14,200 nucleotides of DNA. Origin: CAVSWN01 sp046728115 (lineage in GTDB: Bacteria; Acidobacteriota; Vicinamibacteria; Vicinamibacterales; CAVVIG01). A program made the translations under genes and the position numbers. The first letter of the stretch is position 1. Each line of letters opens with the position of its first letter. The notes below the pieces were generated by a model. It was not told the DNA's origin. It was given only the letters and a program-made list of their open reading frames with translations, and did not search any database. The DNA is taken from contig JBKPDW010000193.1 in NCBI GenBank assembly GCA_046728115.1, forward strand, positions 1-14,200. The letters are read 5' to 3'. Shown here in pieces: positions 1-7,093 of the stretch.

Positions 1-1
1 A

Positions 2-280
2 GGGAACACCATCACCCACGGCGATCCGGATGGCAGCTCGACGATTCGGGAACAACGTCTCGACTGTCTCGACCACTGTCTCCAGGCATTGAGGGCGGAA
101 CAGCGCGAGTTGATCGTGGAGTACTACCGGGATCAGCGCCGGCAGAAGATCGAGCGCCGTCGTAACCTTGCGGACCGATTGGGCATCACGATGAACGCGC
201 TCGGCATTCGGGTCTGCCGGATTCGGGACGCACTCATGACATGCGTGGAGGGTTGCCGCAAGGTGCAACGAAGGATTTAG
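2..280 (+). CDS. RNA polymerase sigma-70-like factor, C-terminal part (5'-truncated by window edge)
   Basis: The frame is open from the left edge, so only the last 92 residues are visible. They read like sigma region 4. A helix with EQRELIVEYYRD is followed by a basic stretch (KIERRRNLADRLG) and a helix-turn-helix-like segment (LGITMNALGIRVCRIRDAL), the pattern that recognises the -35 element in ECF-like sigma factors. An internal TTG at 89 could be called as a start, but the homologous-looking sequence continues upstream of it, so the true start lies outside the window. The next gene begins 44 nt downstream on the same strand and encodes an anti-sigma-like membrane protein, which fits a sigma/regulator pair. 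The RNA polymerase interaction and promoter specificity are inferred from the family. The N-terminal region 2 cannot be checked here. Confidence 0.75.
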   Translation, partial: GNTITHGDPDGSSTIREQRLDCLDHCLQALRAEQRELIVEYYRDQRRQKIERRRNLADRLGITMNALGIRVCRIRDALMTCVEGCRKVQRRI

Positions 281-324
281 TGGGCGTGTGTCCTATGTGA
301 TCATGACCACCCTAGGGTGAGACC

Positions 325-1326
325 ATGTCCCTGCGAAACGAACCCAGGCCGGACGCGCAGCAGCTCGTGCGTTACATTCTCGGGCTCCTGCCCGAGAAGG
401 ATGCGGAGCGTATCGACGAAGCGAGCATTGTCTACGACGAGGTCGCAGCCCAGCTGCGCATCGTTGAAAACGATCTCATTGACGACTACGCCTGTGGCAA
501 CCTCACTGGAGAAACCCTGGAATGGTTCGAGTCGTACTATCTCGCATCCGCGCGCCGGCGCGAGAACGTGCGATTCGCAACGAGCTTCCTCGCCGCTGTC
601 GATCGAGCCGTGGAGCGCTCTGAACCATCTGTAACAGCGCCTGCGCCAGCTGTGGAAAGAGCCGATGATTCTCTGACGAGTGCACGTTCGCACGAACGCA
701 TGACGCCCCGCTCGAGGTTGGCCTGGAAACTCGCGGCGGCCGCCGCCCTGTGCATCGTTTGTGGATCCCTGTTCGAGACGCTGCGCATGGGGGGCCGGCT
801 GAACGTCGCTCGGAGCGAGACCGCTGCGCTCGACCTCCGGGCGCGCGAACTGGAGCAGCAACTGAGCGCGCAGCGCGCCGCCAATGCGGCGATGAGCCAG
901 GCGCTGCAACGCGCCCGCGAATCGGCTGCATCCGCAGCACTCCCTTCAGCGAAAGACCCATCCGACCGAAGGGGAGCCCCGCCGCCTGTGCGGACCATCG
1001 CACTCGTTCTGCTTCCTCAGACCCGATCGATCGCACCGACTCCGACGCTTGTCATCCCGAGGAACCTGGACAGCGTCGCCTTCGAGCTGCGGATCGAATC
1101 GAACGACTATCCGCGTTATCAGGTTGGGCTGCGAGATCCGGCGACGAACGAGACCGTCTGGAGGAGCGGTCGGATCGCAGCGAAGGTGACCGGAGATCAG
1201 GCATCAGTCTCGGTTGTTGTGCCCACCAGCGTGCTGAAAATGCAGCACTACTCACTCGACGTCGAGAGCGCGGCCGACAGCGCGGATGTCGTGGGCAGTT
1301 ACGCCTTCCAGGTACTGCCGCGATAG
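325..1326 (+). CDS. Single-pass membrane anti-sigma-like protein with extracytoplasmic C-terminal domain
   Basis: This 333-residue protein starts at an ATG preceded by an AGGGTGAG ribosome-binding site. Residues 10-95 resemble the helical N-terminus found beside ECF-type sigma factors (LVRYILGLLPEKDAERID, VENDLIDDYACGNL, FESYYLASARRRENVRFA). It has no HxxxCxxC zinc-binding motif, so it is not a classical ZAS anti-sigma factor. One hydrophobic segment at about 133-151 should span the membrane. A charged, Ala/Gln-rich coiled-coil-like region follows at about 160-203, then a Pro-rich linker. The C-terminal domain, about 222-333, looks beta-rich and would lie outside the cytoplasmic membrane. Its position between a sigma factor and a secreted TPR-CHAT protein suggests that it holds or signals to the sigma factor according to an envelope cue. 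That role is inferred from context. Confidence 0.7.
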   Translation: MSLRNEPRPDAQQLVRYILGLLPEKDAERIDEASIVYDEVAAQLRIVENDLIDDYACGNLTGETLEWFESYYLASARRRENVRFATSFLAAVDRAVERSEPSVTAPAPAVERADDSLTSARSHERMTPRSRLAWKLAAAAALCIVCGSLFETLRMGGRLNVARSETAALDLRARELEQQLSAQRAANAAMSQALQRARESAASAALPSAKDPSDRRGAPPPVRTIALVLLPQTRSIAPTPTLVIPRNLDSVAFELRIESNDYPRYQVGLRDPATNETVWRSGRIAAKVTGDQASVSVVVPTSVLKMQHYSLDVESAADSADVVGSYAFQVLPR

Positions 1327-1360
1327 CGCCTCGGGATCTGCACACGCCGGAACCAATGGC

Positions 1361-4300
1361 ATGACGAAGAGGTTTGCCCACATCTGTGCGACGCTCGCAA
1401 TCGTCACGCTCTCGCCCGACATTCAAGCCGCCCGTCGGATCTTCGACCAAGCACAGGATGTCACCGTGCTCGAATCTGGCTCGGTCATCGAGCGCCGACT
1501 GACGCGTGGAGAAGAGCACCGATACACGATCGCGCTGAACTCAGGGGAGTGCGCGACCGTCATCGTCGAGCAGCGAGGAATCGACGTCATTGTGCGCGTC
1601 CACCGTGCGGACGGCCGTACGATTGCGGATTTCGACGACAAGATTGGCAAAGCGGGCGAGGAATCGGTCGACATCGTGGCCGACACCGCCGGCACCTACG
1701 CGCTGGCGATCGCACCGGCACCCGGAATTACGGCGCCTGGCGTTTATGAAATTCACCTGGCGAGTCGCCGGGCGGCCACCGATGCCGATCGCTCGATTCA
1801 GGAGTCGCGCGAACTGCGCACCGCCGCCGCTCGCCTCGATGAAGAGGGAAGATTCGCCGATGCGCGACCGCTGCTCGAGCGAGCGTTGGGGCTCACCGAA
1901 GCGGCGCGTGGATCGGACGACGTGCAGGTTACCGCGGTCGCGGGCAAGCTCGCCGGCGTGTACCTGAGGCTGCCGGACACCGCCAAATCAGAATCGCTGT
2001 ACAGGCGCGCACTCGCGATCATGGACGGCACGTTGGGAAGTGAACATCCGGCGACGGCGTTCATGAGATCGCGGCTGGCCGTCGTGTATCAGTACGCGGG
2101 CCAGCGCCCGAGAGCAGAGGCGTTGCTCCAGCAGGCAATGGACGTCATCGAGCGCACGTTGGGTCCGGAACACCCGGCATACGTGAGCTGTCTCATGACG
2201 CTGGCGAACATCAAGGACGAAGCGGGAGATCTCGAGGAGGAAGAAAAGATCGACCGCCACGCGCTGGCGATCACCGAGAAAATCCAGGAAACCAACAGCA
2301 CGCTGTACGCAGGTCTTCTGAACAATCTGGGCGAGCTCTACCGTCAGAAGGAAGACTACGAACGCGCGCGCGAGTTCTTGGGGCGCGCGCTCGTCCTGGG
2401 CGAAAAGCTGCGCGGCACGGAGAGCTACTACATCACCCCGACGCTCCAGAACCTGGGCATCGTCGCGCGCGAACAAAAAGACTACCTGACGGCCGAAGCG
2501 TATTACATGCGCGCCCTGTCCATCAGGGAGAAGGTGCTTGGACCGAACCATCCCGAAGTTGCACAGCTCTTGAACAATCTGGCGGCACTCTATCGCGCGA
2601 AGGGCGACGAGATTCGATCCCTTCAGACCCATTTCCGCGCGCTGCGGATCTGGGAGGAGGCGTTTGGTCCGTACCAGCGGCCAACGCTCGTCTCCGTCGG
2701 CAATGTCGCCAGAACGTACGCAGCCATGGGTGACGTTGCGAACGCGGTCGGCTTTCAACGTCGCGTGGACGGCATCATCGAGAGACAACTGGCTCTCAAT
2801 CTGGCGGTCGGTTCGGAGCGACAGAAATTGGCGTTCCTCGGGAGCACGTCGGAACGCACCGACAGGACGATCTCGTTGCATCTGATCCAGGCGCCGGCCG
2901 ATCCGGACGCCGCCGCGCTGGCGGCGCTGGTCCTGCTGCAGCGCAAGGGCCGCGTGCTCGACGCCATGACCGACACGTTCGCCGCCGTGCGGCAGCGGGT
3001 CGAGGATGAGAAGGATCAGCAACTGCTGGACCAACTCAAGGCGACAACCGCGCAACTGGCCCGAAGTGCGCTCAGCCCTCCAGATCAACAGCGTGCCGCA
3101 GAGCGCCGCAAATCGATCAAGGAGCTGGAGGCGAAAAAGGAACAGCTCGAAGCCGAGCTCAGCCAAGACAGCGCAGAGTTCCGGGCACAGATGCAGCCGG
3201 TCACGCTCGAAGCCGTCCAGAATGCAATTCCCGACGATGCCGCGCTGCTGGAGTTTGCAATCTTCCGCCCGTTCGATCCCAGGGCGGAGCGGAATGCGGA
3301 TGCGTACGGAGCGCCGCACTACGCCGCTTACGTCGTGCGCAAGAACGCGGCGCCAGTCGGTCGCGATCTGGGCGCGGCCGCCGGAATCGACCAGGCGGTG
3401 GACGCGTTCCGGCAGACGCTGCGCGATCGCACGCGCGCGGACGTGAAACAACTGGCCCGCGAAGTCGACAGGGGCGTGATGGAACCGCTCCGCGGCTTCC
3501 TCGACGGCGCCACACGACTGCTCATTTCTCCCGACGGCGACCTCAATCTGGTGCCGTTCGAGGCGCTCGTCGACGATCGGGATAGCTACCTGATCGAGCG
3601 CTATGCGATGAGCTACCTCACGAGCGGTCGCGATCTCCTGCGTATGCAGGTCGTCCGCGAGAACCGCAGCGCACCGGCCATCTTTGCCGATCCCCTCTTT
3701 GGCGAACCCGCCGCCGGGAGGAAGCCGCTGTCGGCAGGCAGACCGCGCGGGGGCGTCCCGAACAGCGAAGAACGATCCACGGTCTACTTCCCGCCACTGG
3801 CGGCATCCGCGGGCGAAGCGCGCGCGATCAAGGCCCTCTTCCCCGAAGCAACCCTGCTGACGGGGCGCCATGCGACGAAGGCCATGCTTCAACGTGTGGA
3901 ATCACCCCTCATGCTGCATATCGCTTCGCACGGGTTCTTCCTGCAGGACGCGAGCGATGCTTCGCAGCATCCCGCCGCCGCCGCCTCGCTGAGCGGAAAT
4001 CTCGGCGTCGACAATCCGCTACTGCGCTCCGGGTTGGCGCTCGCCGGTGCGAACCTGTCCCACGACTCACGTGATGAGGGAATTCTCACGGCGCTCGAGG
4101 CATCGGGTCTGAACCTGTGGGGCACCAAACTGGTCACGCTCTCCGGCTGCGATACCGGAATCGGCGAAGTCCGAAACGGCGAAGGTGTCTACGGATTGCG
4201 CCGCGCATTCGTGCTGGCGGGCACGCAGACTCTGGTGATGAGCTTGTGGCAAGTGACCGACTCCATCGCGCGCGAGACGATGGTGGCGTACTACACGGGT

Positions 4301-4441
4301 CTGCGCGCCGGTCTCGGCCGCGGCGATGCTCTGCGCCAGGCAAAGCTCGACATGCTGAAGCGGCCCAGCCGGCGGCATCCGTTCAACTGGGCCAGCTTCA
4401 TCCAGTCGGGCGAGTGGGCCAGCCTGGACGGCACGCGCTGA
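1361..4441 (+). CDS. Exported TPR-CHAT caspase-like protease with N-terminal PPC-like domain
   Basis: This is a 1026-residue protein. I chose the ATG at 1361 over an in-frame ATG at 1286 because it is followed at once by a signal peptide (MTKRFAHICATLAIVTL, cleavage near residue 23-24) and does not overlap the preceding gene. Residues about 32-135 form a beta-rich PPC-like domain (SVIERRLTRGEEHRYTIAL, GTYALAIAPAPG). Residues about 150-470 are TPR repeats of the kinesin-light-chain type with LGxEHP signatures. A charged coiled-coil lies at about 545-605. The CHAT domain covers about 690-1020 and has ISPDGDLNLVPFEAL, then HIASHGF with catalytic-type His857, then VTLSGCDTGIG with Cys930. The caspase-like His-Cys dyad is therefore intact, and proteolytic activity outside the cytoplasm is likely. 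The gene lies 34 nt behind the membrane regulator. No clear Shine-Dalgarno sequence precedes it, so translational coupling is possible. The substrate is unknown. Confidence 0.88.
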   Translation: MTKRFAHICATLAIVTLSPDIQAARRIFDQAQDVTVLESGSVIERRLTRGEEHRYTIALNSGECATVIVEQRGIDVIVRVHRADGRTIADFDDKIGKAGEESVDIVADTAGTYALAIAPAPGITAPGVYEIHLASRRAATDADRSIQESRELRTAAARLDEEGRFADARPLLERALGLTEAARGSDDVQVTAVAGKLAGVYLRLPDTAKSESLYRRALAIMDGTLGSEHPATAFMRSRLAVVYQYAGQRPRAEALLQQAMDVIERTLGPEHPAYVSCLMTLANIKDEAGDLEEEEKIDRHALAITEKIQETNSTLYAGLLNNLGELYRQKEDYERAREFLGRALVLGEKLRGTESYYITPTLQNLGIVAREQKDYLTAEAYYMRALSIREKVLGPNHPEVAQLLNNLAALYRAKGDEIRSLQTHFRALRIWEEAFGPYQRPTLVSVGNVARTYAAMGDVANAVGFQRRVDGIIERQLALNLAVGSERQKLAFLGSTSERTDRTISLHLIQAPADPDAAALAALVLLQRKGRVLDAMTDTFAAVRQRVEDEKDQQLLDQLKATTAQLARSALSPPDQQRAAERRKSIKELEAKKEQLEAELSQDSAEFRAQMQPVTLEAVQNAIPDDAALLEFAIFRPFDPRAERNADAYGAPHYAAYVVRKNAAPVGRDLGAAAGIDQAVDAFRQTLRDRTRADVKQLAREVDRGVMEPLRGFLDGATRLLISPDGDLNLVPFEALVDDRDSYLIERYAMSYLTSGRDLLRMQVVRENRSAPAIFADPLFGEPAAGRKPLSAGRPRGGVPNSEERSTVYFPPLAASAGEARAIKALFPEATLLTGRHATKAMLQRVESPLMLHIASHGFFLQDASDASQHPAAAASLSGNLGVDNPLLRSGLALAGANLSHDSRDEGILTALEASGLNLWGTKLVTLSGCDTGIGEVRNGEGVYGLRRAFVLAGTQTLVMSLWQVTDSIARETMVAYYTGLRAGLGRGDALRQAKLDMLKRPSRRHPFNWASFIQSGEWASLDGTR

Positions 4442-4576
4442 ACGCTGGCTCCAGACGACACGCGGACAGAGTTCCGGCCGATTCGGGGAGCGTAGATCGC
4501 ATCACTCTCCCTTCATCCGATCGACGGCGCGGAAAGGCTTCTCCCGTTCGTGCCTATCTCTATGAGCCCTGCAGCT

Positions 4577-4591
4577 GATGGCCGCGCCATC
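4577..4591. other. Small perfect hairpin in the leader of the GNAT gene
   Basis: GATGGC and GCCATC form a perfect 6-bp stem around a 3-nt CGC loop, about 50 nt before the GTG start of the acetyltransferase gene. There is no T-tract, so it does not look like an intrinsic terminator. The rest of the 200-nt gap between the CHAT gene and this gene shows nothing recognisable. The hairpin may be incidental. Confidence 0.2.
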
Positions 4592-4641
4592 GCAGCAGAT
4601 GGCGTTGACCGCACGTTCTGATCGATCAGGAGAGAAGCGCC

Positions 4642-5190
4642 GTGAACATCCTGACAGCTGAATATCCACGGGAATTCGATGACGATGTCACGCTGACGAA
4701 TTGCAAGCGTCTCCACATCCGGGCCTTGCGCACCTCCGAGGACGGCCCGATTCGCGAGCTCTACGCGCGCCTGAGTCCACGGACACGGTACCTCCGATTC
4801 TTTTCGCCGATGCCGACGCTGCCCGATTCCGTGGCACGCCTGCTTGCCTCGGTCGATTACCGCCGGCAGTTGGCGCTCGTGGCGGAGCACAACAATGGCA
4901 ATGGCGACGAGATCGTCGCGTTGGGAAGCTTTGGAGCGATCGACGATCACAGCGCGGAAGTCGCTCTCGTCGTCCGCGACGACTGGCAACGGCAGCGCGT
5001 CGGCACCGAGCTGGCGGTTCGGATTCTGCTTGCTGCGGAAAGCCGCGGGTTCCAGCGATTCATCGTTCACATCCTCTCGGACAACGTTGCGATACGGAGG
5101 CTCCTGAGGCACGTCGGCGAAGTGGTGTCGACACGCGTGAGCGGCGGTGTGTCCGAGCTCGCTTTCGTTCGCCGCAGCACGACCGAATGA
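4642..5190 (+). CDS. GNAT-family N-acetyltransferase
   Basis: This 182-residue protein starts at a GTG, 8 nt behind a good AGGAGA ribosome-binding site. The fold pattern is that of a single GNAT domain. It has an early strand (KRLHIRALRTSEDGPIRELYARLSPRTRYLRFF is split across residues 22-54), then ALVAEH at 78-83, IVALGSF at 91-97, and the central strand with the acetyl-CoA pyrophosphate loop at about 105-124 (EVALVVRDDWQRQRVGTEL). The loop reads QRQRVG where the usual form is QxxGxG, so Arg119 replaces the first glycine. The sequence resembles the GNAT domain of the protein lysine acetyltransferase (Pat) type, but there is no cyclic-nucleotide or CoA-ligase domain attached. The substrate cannot be deduced. 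The gene ends 13 nt from the end of a convergent SnoaL-like gene. Confidence 0.85.
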   Translation: MNILTAEYPREFDDDVTLTNCKRLHIRALRTSEDGPIRELYARLSPRTRYLRFFSPMPTLPDSVARLLASVDYRRQLALVAEHNNGNGDEIVALGSFGAIDDHSAEVALVVRDDWQRQRVGTELAVRILLAAESRGFQRFIVHILSDNVAIRRLLRHVGEVVSTRVSGGVSELAFVRRSTTE

Positions 5191-5203
5191 ATGAGACGGG
5201 CGC

Positions 5204-5572
5204 TCAGAACATTCCGTTCGCGTTCACCATTTCAGCCGGTACCGGCTGGCCCACATCCCAGAGTTCGGCAATGCGATCGCCCTCGAAACGAAAGATGTGA
5301 ACCACGGCCGCGCCGCGGTCACCGGGCGTCTGCCGAACGTGTGAATGTACGGCGACGAGATCGCCGTCCTCCAGCGCGCGCAGAACGTCGAGTCGCTTGC
5401 CTGGGTTCTGGCGCGCGTTCTCGGTCATACCGGCTATCAGCGCCTCGGCGTCGCCTGTGAAGAATGGGTTGTGATGGCGAAATCCCTCGCCGATGTGCTT
5501 GACGTACGCTTCGTGAGCCCGGCCCGAGGCTGCGAGTTGTAGAAAAGAAAGCGCGGCGTTTTTTCTGTCCAT
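5204..5572 (-). CDS. SnoaL/NTF2-like domain protein
   Basis: This 122-residue cytoplasmic protein has the cone-shaped NTF2-like fold pattern. An N-terminal helix (NAALSFLQLAASGRAHEAY) is followed by HHNPFFTGDAEALIAGM, then beta strands with LVAVHSHVRQ and AAVVHIFRFEGDRIAELWDVGQPVP. The closing RFEGDRIAELWD motif is typical of the SnoaL-like group (predicted aldol-condensation or ester-cyclase-like enzymes). The reading frame extends 11 codons upstream, but the ATG at 5570-5572 has a purine-rich GGGATGG at a suitable distance and aligns with the usual family start. It lies 76 nt downstream of a DUF1772-like membrane gene on the same strand, so the two may be co-transcribed. The ligand or reaction is unknown, and many members of this fold are non-enzymatic. 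Confidence 0.82.
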   Translation of the reverse strand: MDRKNAALSFLQLAASGRAHEAYVKHIGEGFRHHNPFFTGDAEALIAGMTENARQNPGKRLDVLRALEDGDLVAVHSHVRQTPGDRGAAVVHIFRFEGDRIAELWDVGQPVPAEMVNANGMF

Positions 5573-5648
5573 AGTCGTCCATCCCGTGAAAAACGGTTGC
5601 CACATCGCGGCGATAGGCGTCGTCGCGCTGGGTATGCCGTGACGGGAA

Positions 5649-6080
5649 CTACCTGGCGCGCATCAAGGCGACGACGAGGGTAATGAACGCGACCACGTCG
5701 AGGCATGCGCTGGCCAGATGCGAGTACTCCCAGCGCCGTCGAAGCGTTTCCCAGTTTGACGGGCTGAACGTCCAGTTCGCCGTGGCCTGGTTCACGGGAT
5801 AGGTGATGAACGCGAAGATGAACAGCGATGCGGCGACGCACAGCGACGAAATGAGTGCGCCGGTGAAGAGACGGGGTTCCTTCCAATTGGCGAGCGCGAG
5901 GACCATGGTGACGACAGCAGCGCTGAACACCACGACGGCGAGGAGAGCCCAGCCCCGATAGAGTTTCTGAACCGTGAGATATTCGGAGCGCGATAGATTG
6001 ATCTTGTTCGGGAGTTCGAACACGTGCGCGAGGGCGCTCGCCATCGCAACTGCCGTGAGAATCAGACTCGCAACGCGCAT
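5649..6080 (-). CDS. Four-helix membrane protein, DUF1772 (anthrone oxygenase-like)
   Basis: This 143-residue protein has four hydrophobic segments at about 1-22, 43-65, 71-95 and 118-140. The ATG at 6078-6080 has a GAGGAA ribosome-binding site. The longer frame upstream is Arg-rich and lacks a membrane character, so it was rejected. Between helices 3 and 4 are YPVN (94-97) and then W103, W110 and the stretch ETLRRRWEYSHLASA (111-125). The spacing of Pro-Val-Asn, the two tryptophans, and the R-W-x-x-x-H motif is that of the DUF1772 family, which includes fungal anthrone oxygenases. Most bacterial members have no known reaction. The likely location is the cytoplasmic membrane. It is followed by a SnoaL-like gene on the same strand, a pairing that recalls polyketide-tailoring chemistry but is weak evidence for it. 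Confidence 0.75.
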   Translation of the reverse strand: MRVASLILTAVAMASALAHVFELPNKINLSRSEYLTVQKLYRGWALLAVVVFSAAVVTMVLALANWKEPRLFTGALISSLCVAASLFIFAFITYPVNQATANWTFSPSNWETLRRRWEYSHLASACLDVVAFITLVVALMRAR

Positions 6081-6262
6081 GGATTCCTCAACACGACAGC
6101 ACAGCTTACGTGCGCCGACCATTCGATGTCGACGGGCAAACATACGGTCGAGCTGAAGCCTCAACAGCGCTGTTGCATCCCAGGCGCAGCCTCGATCGAC
6201 GCACAACGCTACGACGCGCCGAAGAGCCGACGTATGCAACTATGTGGGTTTTGATCCGCAGA

Positions 6263-6296
6263 CGCTGACCGGAATCCCACGGGATCCCGGTCAGCG
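6263..6296 (-). terminator. Strong inverted repeat after the small exported-protein gene
   Basis: Two 15-nt arms (CGCTGACCGGAATCC and GGATCCCGGTCAGCG) flank a 4-nt CACG loop and pair at 14 of 15 positions. It begins 26 nt after the stop codon of the minus-strand gene that ends at 6322, and it is about 180 nt before the next minus-strand start. The position and stability suggest a transcription terminator or mRNA-stabilising hairpin. No clear U-tract follows on the minus strand (GTCTGCGGATC), so it is not a canonical intrinsic terminator. Confidence 0.45.
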
Positions 6297-6321
6297 GGGA
6301 TGTGTCCCGACGCGTTATTGC

Positions 6322-6792
6322 CTAGGGGCAGGTCGCTGCGATCATGCGAACAGTGTCGACCTTCAGTTTCGGCGAACGAGATTCGGCCGAGCTCGAGGTC
6401 CCGGCCGGAGCGGTCGACGGGCTGGGCGATTCGTCCAGGGTTCCGGCAATCTCTACCTTGTGTCCGACGTGTGGTGTCAGCTTCGCGTCATCGGCGTCGA
6501 GTCGATATTCGCTGGCTTTGGTCGAGCTCGATGCCCCTGCCGTTCCGGCTGTGCCTGTGGTTCCCATCGCTACATCCGTGAGTAAGAATTTCGTTGTCGC
6601 CGCCGACGAAGGCGTCGTTCCGGCAGTACCTGTCGGAGCCGGAGCCGCCGGTGCCCTCTGGATACAACCTGTCACCGTTACGGTTTTCGATGCCTGTGGA
6701 GAGGTCTGCGAAGGTGTCGACGTCTGTGCCACGAGTGCGACAGCGAGACTGAGAGCGCACGTCGCAACTGCTGCCGACCAGATTCTTGTCAT
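6322..6792 (-). CDS. Small exported Ala/Thr/Ser/Pro-rich protein of unknown function
   Basis: This 156-residue protein starts at an ATG with a consensus AGGAGG site. A signal peptide covers about 1-22 (RIWSAAVATCALSLAVALVAQ). The mature part begins with a Ser/Thr/Pro stretch, then KTVTVTGCIQRA (36-47). Next is a low-complexity Ala/Pro/Thr/Gly run, then KFLLTDVA (68-75), a second low-complexity run, and EYRLDADDAKLTPHVGHKVEIAGTLDE, which lies at about 95-121. It closes with KLKVDTVRMIAATCP. The strands TVTVTGC, KVEIAGTL and LKVDTVRMI resemble small OB-fold-like exported proteins that are frequent in Acidobacteriota (DUF5818-like). After signal removal only Cys43 and Cys155 remain and they could form a disulfide. 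The function is unknown. The gene is monocistronic, to judge by the hairpin behind it and a divergent remnant in front. Confidence 0.75.
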   Translation of the reverse strand: MTRIWSAAVATCALSLAVALVAQTSTPSQTSPQASKTVTVTGCIQRAPAAPAPTGTAGTTPSSAATTKFLLTDVAMGTTGTAGTAGASSSTKASEYRLDADDAKLTPHVGHKVEIAGTLDESPSPSTAPAGTSSSAESRSPKLKVDTVRMIAATCP

Positions 6793-6797
6793 GCATG

Positions 6798-6803
6798 CCT
6801 CCT
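6798..6803 (-). promoter_or_regulatory. Consensus Shine-Dalgarno site
   Basis: AGGAGG on the minus strand lies 5 nt before the ATG at 6790-6792 and decides that start. An overlapping ATG 4 nt upstream (ATGCATGAC) opens a different frame that lacks a signal peptide. Confidence 0.7.
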
Positions 6804-6870
6804 GAAATTCAGATAGACCGGCAAATGGTGCAACTATCAGACCGTACGACACCCCGTCCATTAGCTTTGA

Positions 6871-7093
6871 ATGCGGCTTTCTCGCTGAGCTGCGAACGCG
6901 TGCGCGAGCCATCGCACGCCGGTCACGCTTGGAGAGCGACCGAGATGCCGAGCTGCGCGATCACATCGATCGCGAGATCGAGACGCGAATGACGCACGGT
7001 CTGTCGTCCGAAGAGGCACGGCGAACGACTCTCAGGGATTTTGGCGGCGTCGAGCGCCAGAAAGGAAGAGTCCATCATCCGCGTGTTACGTGG
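6871..7093 (+). pseudogene. Frameshifted, truncated N-terminus of an ABC transporter permease (ADOP / MacB-like prefix domain)
   Basis: In the frame that includes 6884-7093 the translation reads AELRTRARAIARRSRL, then RDAELRDHIDREIETRMTHG, LSSEEARRTTLRDFGG and VERQKGR. This is the cytoplasmic prefix found at the N-terminus of acidobacterial duplicated orphan permeases (usual form: DDELRFHxE..., GMSPEEARRxALxxFGG). The natural-looking start ATGCGGCTTTCTCGC at 6871 is in another frame and meets TGA at 6886. One frameshift would join the two. After Trp at 7093 the similarity stops, with no transmembrane segment or FtsX domain, and the remnant's end overlaps the 3' end of a minus-strand gene. It is therefore a decayed gene relic, not a working transporter. 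A short functional peptide is possible but unlikely. Confidence 0.65.

Noticed and set aside
1286..1360. Upstream ATG start for the CHAT gene
   Set aside because: It would overlap the regulator gene and place 25 non-hydrophobic residues before an obvious signal peptide.
1988..3892. 634-codon open frame on the minus strand opposite the CHAT gene
   Set aside because: It lies wholly within a well-supported gene, shows no domain or signal, and has the composition of a complement-strand frame in GC-rich DNA.
1361..4441. CHAT protein as part of a type III-E CRISPR (Craspase) system
   Set aside because: There is no gRAMP-like gene, no CRISPR array, and the protein has a signal peptide.
6488..6796. 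Alternative frame starting 4 nt upstream of the exported-protein gene
   Set aside because: It shares the ribosome-binding site but has no signal peptide and no family-like pattern, and the spacing is too short.
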